DNA from: Planctomycetota bacterium
GTDB taxonomy: Bacteria > Planctomycetota > MHYJ01 > JACPRB01
Assembly: GCA_023261405.1 (NCBI GenBank)
Contig: JAHFOZ010000160.1
Location: 1-10,429, forward strand
Reading direction: 5' to 3'
Length of the DNA: 10,429 nt
Below are positions 7,183 to 10,429 of this stretch, piece by piece (within the stretch, counting starts at the first letter, position 1; each line of letters opens with the position of its first letter). The translations under genes were made by a program, and so were the position numbers. A model generated the notes under the pieces. The model was given only the letters and a program-made list of their open reading frames with translations. It made no database searches and had not been told where the DNA came from.

Positions 7183-8062
7183 GGCCCTCGCGGGGAACCG
7201 CCCCTCTCTCGACCGGCTCCGCGGGATCATCCGGAGCGGCCGCGTCGCGCACGCCTATCTCTTCGCCGGCCCGGACGGGGTCGGCAAGAAACTGGCGGCC
7301 CTGGATTTCGCCCGCGCACTGGGGGCCGCGCCGCTCCTCGTGACGCGCCCCGAAGGCAAGCGGGAGATCCTGATCGAGCAGGTCCGGGAGGTCATCCGGG
7401 AACTCGGCTTCACGTCCCTCGCCCGCCGCGCCATGATCTTCGACGAGGCGGAGCGGCTGAACGAGGAGGGGATGAATGCGCTCCTCAAGACTCTCGAGGA
7501 GCCGCCGCGCGACACGGTCCTCATCCTCGTTTCGGCCATCCCTCACCGGCTCCTTGCCACGATCCGATCCCGGTGCCAGACGATCCTCTTCTTCCCGCTT
7601 CCGGACGAGGAGGTCGCGCGCCTCGTCCGCGAAAAGGCGGGCCTGCCCGCCCCGTCCGCCACGCTTGCAGCCATGCTGGCGGAGGGATCTCCGGGGGCCG
7701 CGCTCGCCCTGGCCGGCGGGATGGAGGAAGTCCAGGCCGAGGCCCGCGAGCTCCAGGAGCGCGTCCTCTCGGGAGAGCTGAATCCGCTCATCGAATCCCT
7801 GGGGAAGATCAAGGACACCGAGCAGGCGCGCCGCTCCGCCCGGCGCCGCCTCGCCCTCCTGGCCGAGTGCCTGCGGGACGCCCTCCGCTCCCGCTCCGGC
7901 ATCGCCCCGCGCCTGGCCGGCCCCGCCTTCGTGGAGCGGTTCGTGAAGGTCGACGAGGACGACCTCCTCGATCGGATCGAAATCCTCCTCGACCGTCAGC
8001 ACATGATCGACCAGAACGCCAACGTCGCGCTCGCCGTGGAGGACGCGCTGCTCCGCCTATGA
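7172..8062 (+). CDS. holB: DNA polymerase III subunit delta' (clamp loader), lacking the zinc module
   Basis: AAA+-fold clamp-loader subunit of 296 residues, working with delta and tau/gamma to load the sliding clamp. AHAYLFAGPDGVGKK (26-40) holds a degenerate P-loop ending in KK in place of K[ST], as expected for the non-ATPase delta' subunit. AMIFDEAERLNEEGMNALLK (87-106) is the Walker B region, and IRSRC (131-135) is the SRC motif that supplies an arginine finger to the neighbouring subunit. Most delta' proteins carry a cysteine zinc module after the first helix; here ARALGAAPLLVTRPEGKREI joins it directly to IEQVREVIRELGF with no Cys, so the module is missing. The start is GTG 7172, with GGAAGG (7157-7162) 9 nt upstream. 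It overlaps tmk by 11 bp and metG by 4 bp (ATGA). Confidence 0.92.
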   Translation: MPFEALAGNRPSLDRLRGIIRSGRVAHAYLFAGPDGVGKKLAALDFARALGAAPLLVTRPEGKREILIEQVREVIRELGFTSLARRAMIFDEAERLNEEGMNALLKTLEEPPRDTVLILVSAIPHRLLATIRSRCQTILFFPLPDEEVARLVREKAGLPAPSATLAAMLAEGSPGAALALAGGMEEVQAEARELQERVLSGELNPLIESLGKIKDTEQARRSARRRLALLAECLRDALRSRSGIAPRLAGPAFVERFVKVDEDDLLDRIEILLDRQHMIDQNANVALAVEDALLRL

Positions 8063-9609
8063 GCAAGTACTTCATCACCACCGCCATCGATTACGTGAAC
8101 AGCGTCCCCCACGTTGGGACGTCGTACGAGAAGATCGTGGCCGACGCCGCCGCGCGCTGGCGCCGCCTGAAGGGCGACGAGGTCTTCTTCCTCATGGGCA
8201 ACGACGAGCACAGCCAGAACGTGGCGGACAAGGCCGCCCAGCTGAAGCTGGAACCTCGAGCCTATTGCGACCAGATGGAGGGGAAGTTCCGCGAGACGTG
8301 GTCGAAGCTGGCGGTCTCCTACGACCGGTTCATCCGCACCACCGAGCCTGCCCACCGCGCCGCCTGCCAGGAGATCTTCCGTCGCCTCCGGGCGAAAGGC
8401 GACATCCGCAAGGGGCTGTACAAGGGCCTCTACTGCGTCGGCTGCGAGGCGCGCAAGACGGAGTCCGAGCTCCAAAACGGCCGCTGCCCCAACCACCCCG
8501 CCACGCCCCTCAAGGAGATGGAGGAGGAGAACTACTTCTTCCTCCTGACCCGCTACGCCGACCGCGTGAAAGCGCTCATCCAGCGGGGCGACTTCATCGA
8601 CCCGCCCTTCCGCGCCAACGAGATGCTCAGCGTGATCGAGCAGGGCCTCGAGGACATCTCGATCTCCCGCCGCTCGACCACCTGGGGCGTCCCCATCCCC
8701 GACGACCCCGACCAGGTCATGTACGTCTGGTTCGACGCGCTCATCAACTACATCACGGCCGCCGGGTTCCCGGACGACCCCTCTCGGCTGGCGCGACTCT
8801 GGCCCGCAGACTGCCACCTGATCGGAAAGGACATCACGCGGTTCCACTGCATCATCTGGCCGGCGATGCTGATGGCCGCGGACCTGGAACCTCCGCGCCG
8901 GGTCGCCGCCCACGGGTTCGTGTACATCGACGGCGCCAAGGCCTCCAAGAGCCTCGAGGTGAAGGACCCGAGGATCGAGATCCTGAAGGACCCGATGAAG
9001 CTGGCCGGCCGGGTGGGCCCCGACGCCCTGCGCTACTTCCTCCTGCGCGAGGTCGCTTTCGGCCAGGACGGCGACATCTCCTGGGAGAAGCTCGTCACCC
9101 GGTCCAACGGCGATCTCGGGAAGAACCTGGGCAACCTGCTGAGCCGCGTGGTCTCCATGGCCGAGCGGAGCCTCGGGGGCGTCCTTCCCGGCCCCGGCGC
9201 GCCCCTCCCGAAGGACGCGGAGTTGCGGGCCGTGTTCGACGGCCTGGCGGACCGCGTGGCGCCCCTCATGGACCGTCTGGAGTTCCATTCCGCGCTGGCC
9301 GAGATCTTCAAGGCCTCCAGCGCCACGAACGCCTACATCGACGCCACTGCCCCCTGGAAACTCGCGAAGGAAGGGAAGGTGGACGAGCTGGCCGGCGTGC
9401 TGGGGAACAGCGCGGAGGCGCTGAGGATCCTCGCCCTCCTGCTCTCCCCGGTGGTGCCGGGCTTCTCCGACCGGATCCTCGCGCAACTCGGCATCCCGGA
9501 CCTGCCGCGCCGTCTGGAGATCGCCCGCGAATGGCGGTATATTAGGCCGGGGACCCGGGTGCGGAAGGCCGAGGTCCTGTTCCAGCAAATCGATGTCGAA
9601 CAGCTTTGA
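8059..9609 (+). CDS. metG: Methionyl-tRNA synthetase
   Basis: Class I aminoacyl-tRNA synthetase of 516 residues that charges tRNA-Met. HVGT (18-21) is the HIGH motif. C126-x2-C129-x13-C143-x2-H146 forms a single zinc knuckle with the spacing I recall for Thermus-type MetRS. VWFDALINYITAAG, HLIGKDITRFHCIIWPAML and GPDALRYFLLRE are family signatures. The second catalytic motif reads KASKS (294-298), where KMSKS or KFSKS is usual. NAYIDATAPWKLAKE near the end belongs to the anticodon-binding helical domain. There is no C-terminal Trbp111-type tRNA-binding domain, as in other short MetRS. ATG 8059 overlaps the holB stop (ATGA); the frame stays open upstream inside holB, but family proteins begin here (MSKYFITTAIDYVN). 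GGAGGA lies 15 nt upstream, rather far. Confidence 0.96.
   Translation: MSKYFITTAIDYVNSVPHVGTSYEKIVADAAARWRRLKGDEVFFLMGNDEHSQNVADKAAQLKLEPRAYCDQMEGKFRETWSKLAVSYDRFIRTTEPAHRAACQEIFRRLRAKGDIRKGLYKGLYCVGCEARKTESELQNGRCPNHPATPLKEMEEENYFFLLTRYADRVKALIQRGDFIDPPFRANEMLSVIEQGLEDISISRRSTTWGVPIPDDPDQVMYVWFDALINYITAAGFPDDPSRLARLWPADCHLIGKDITRFHCIIWPAMLMAADLEPPRRVAAHGFVYIDGAKASKSLEVKDPRIEILKDPMKLAGRVGPDALRYFLLREVAFGQDGDISWEKLVTRSNGDLGKNLGNLLSRVVSMAERSLGGVLPGPGAPLPKDAELRAVFDGLADRVAPLMDRLEFHSALAEIFKASSATNAYIDATAPWKLAKEGKVDELAGVLGNSAEALRILALLLSPVVPGFSDRILAQLGIPDLPRRLEIAREWRYIRPGTRVRKAEVLFQQIDVEQL
9538..9544 (+). promoter_or_regulatory. Possible internal -10-like box near the end of metG
   Basis: TATATTA is an AT-rich island in the GC-rich 3' end of metG, 49 nt before the next start codon. 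It resembles the -10 boxes elsewhere in the window, but no -35 partner was seen at the right distance and the sequence also codes for the conserved WRYIRPG region of metG. Weak. Confidence 0.15.
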
Positions 9610-9991
9610 GTCCAGGCTCCGGGAGGTCGCCGCGCGCGACGGCCGCTATGCCGTCGGCGCCTACAAGTTCGTCTACGAGGGGCTGGACTACACCCTCAAG
9701 AGGATCGGCTGCAAGCGCCACATCACCGGGCAGGAGCTCGCCTGCGGCCTGCGGGACCTCGCGCTGGAGCATTTCGGCGGGATGGCGTCCATGGTCTTCA
9801 GCATCTGGGGCCTCCAGAAGACCGCCGATTTCGGCAACATGGTGTACAACCTGATCGGGGCGGAGCTCATGAGCCGGGCGGACACGGACTCGAGGGAGGA
9901 CTTCAACGACGTGTACGATTTCCGGAAGACGTTCCGCCTGGACGCCGCCGCCCCGGCCGCCCGTCCATCGGACGGCCCCGAGATCGTCTGA
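9593..9991 (+). CDS. Minf_1886-family protein of unknown function
   Basis: Small soluble protein of 132 residues matching, from memory, the Minf_1886 family (TIGR04138), first described as restricted to Verrucomicrobia and Planctomycetes and without known function. Recognised segments are DGRYAVGAYKFVYEGLDYT (16-34), RHITGQEL (43-50 region), LALEHFGGMA (56-65), WGLQKTADFGNMVYNLI (72-88) and DSREDFNDVYDF (99-110). No signal peptide, membrane segment or cysteine cluster is seen, so it is probably cytoplasmic. The last 16 residues are Ala/Pro-rich and likely disordered. ATG 9593 overlaps the end of metG by 17 bp in another frame, with no clear ribosome site, so translation may be coupled to metG. 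Its position between metG and a membrane protein gives no function. Confidence 0.85.
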   Translation: MSNSFESRLREVAARDGRYAVGAYKFVYEGLDYTLKRIGCKRHITGQELACGLRDLALEHFGGMASMVFSIWGLQKTADFGNMVYNLIGAELMSRADTDSREDFNDVYDFRKTFRLDAAAPAARPSDGPEIV

Positions 9992-9994
9992 CGC

Positions 9995-10000
9995 GGGAGG
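9995..10000 (+). promoter_or_regulatory. Ribosome binding site deciding a CTG start
   Basis: GGGAGG lies 9 nt before a CTG at 10010-10012, the only in-frame codon at good spacing. No ATG, GTG or TTG occurs in this frame between the preceding stop (9989-9991) and a GTG at 10031, which has only GGAAG at too short a distance. Confidence 0.5.
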
Positions 10001-10009
10001 GACAACCCC

Positions 10010-10429
10010 CTGTCCAAGAGCTGGAAGATCGTGGTCCTGGCGGCCCTCGGGATCACGGCCATCGTCCTCGGGTACGTCCTTCGGGCGATCTTCATGCCCC
10101 TCATCGTGGCGGTCCTCCTGGCCTACATCCTCAACCCGATCCTCACGGCGCTTGAAGCGCGGAAGGTCCCGCGGATGGCGTCGATCGCGGGAGTCTACGT
10201 CGTGCTCACGGGGCTCCTCGCGACCCTCGTCTTCTGGGCCATCCCCGCCGGCGCCGCCGAGGTGAGCGCCTTCGTTCGGGACATCCAGAAGGACGATTCG
10301 AAGGCGCGGAAACTCGCTGACGCGGCGGAGGAGCGCCTCCGCGCGTGGATGAAAATCGAGAAGAAGGACTCGTTCTGGTCGGGCGTCGTGGACCGGCTCA
10401 AGGGCAAGGAAGGCGACCTGGCCCAGGCC
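10010..10429 (+). CDS. AI-2E/PerM-family membrane transporter (3' end cut by window edge)
   Basis: N-terminal 140 residues of a polytopic membrane protein of the AI-2E transporter (PerM/UPF0118) family, whose members are usually about 340-370 residues and are poorly defined efflux or permease proteins. A first membrane helix (VVLAALGITAIVLGYVL) is followed by MPLIVAVLLAYILNPIL, the family signature in which a proline-containing helix ends in LNP. A third helix (YVVLTGLLATLVFWAIPAG) precedes a long charged segment with many Lys, Asp and Glu, probably a soluble loop. The start is most likely CTG 10010, backed by GGGAGG; GTG 10031 would trim 7 residues and is the alternative. The gene follows the Minf_1886 gene by 18 bp and probably belongs to the same operon. 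Confidence 0.8.
   Translation, partial: MSKSWKIVVLAALGITAIVLGYVLRAIFMPLIVAVLLAYILNPILTALEARKVPRMASIAGVYVVLTGLLATLVFWAIPAGAAEVSAFVRDIQKDDSKARKLADAAEERLRAWMKIEKKDSFWSGVVDRLKGKEGDLAQA

Noticed and set aside
7573..8058. Upstream extension of metG in the same frame
   Set aside because: Lies inside holB and is Arg/Pro-rich; MetRS proteins begin at MSKYFITTAI (8059).
7996..9588. 530-residue minus-strand open frame
   Set aside because: Antisense to metG, which has all family motifs.

Overview
The window is GC-rich bacterial chromosomal DNA, almost fully coding, with no intergenic gap above 200 bp. Two gene cut by the window edges, seven complete genes between them, and no mobile element, CRISPR array, rRNA or tRNA was seen. 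The organism is a Gram-negative-type bacterium, judged from the undecaprenyl-dependent polysaccharide genes (GT39-like transferase, O-antigen ligase/polymerase-like protein) and HslVU. A Minf_1886-family protein (first noted in Planctomycetes and Verrucomicrobia) and the very high GC hint at a PVC-related or other poorly cultured lineage. I cannot place it more exactly from sequence alone.

Layout. (1) 1-3840 is a surface-polysaccharide region. On the minus strand a GT39-like membrane glycosyltransferase (674-2323) is followed by an NAD-dependent sugar-nucleotide epimerase that runs off the left edge (1-660) and carries an inserted CxxC...CxxC zinc-knuckle-like segment, as in dTDP-L-rhamnose 4-epimerase-like enzymes. 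Divergently, on the plus strand, lies an O-antigen ligase/polymerase-like membrane protein (2428-3840). The 104 bp between them holds a promoter in each direction. (2) 3857-6374, minus strand: the HslVU protease locus in the order hslV, SAM methyltransferase, hslU. The methyltransferase gene separates the two protease subunits, which are normally adjacent. hslU has what looks like its own promoter, whose -35 box overlaps the methyltransferase stop codon. (3) 6375-6570 is a divergent intergenic region with a promoter at each end and two inverted repeats in the middle. (4) 6571-10429, plus strand: a tightly packed run of tmk (dTMP kinase), holB (DNA polymerase III delta'), metG (methionyl-tRNA synthetase), a Minf_1886-family protein and an AI-2E/PerM-type membrane protein cut by the right edge. 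Neighbouring genes overlap by 4-17 bp, except for an 18-bp gap before the last one.

The content is mostly housekeeping. The points worth a second look are the methyltransferase inside hslVU, the repeated pattern of -10 boxes only 6-12 nt upstream of start codons (hslV, hslU, tmk, and nearly the O-antigen gene), suggesting leaderless transcripts, the structured 6442-6513 element, the zinc-knuckle epimerase, a delta' subunit lacking its zinc module, and a probable CTG start. I did not find strong evidence of a wholly new system.
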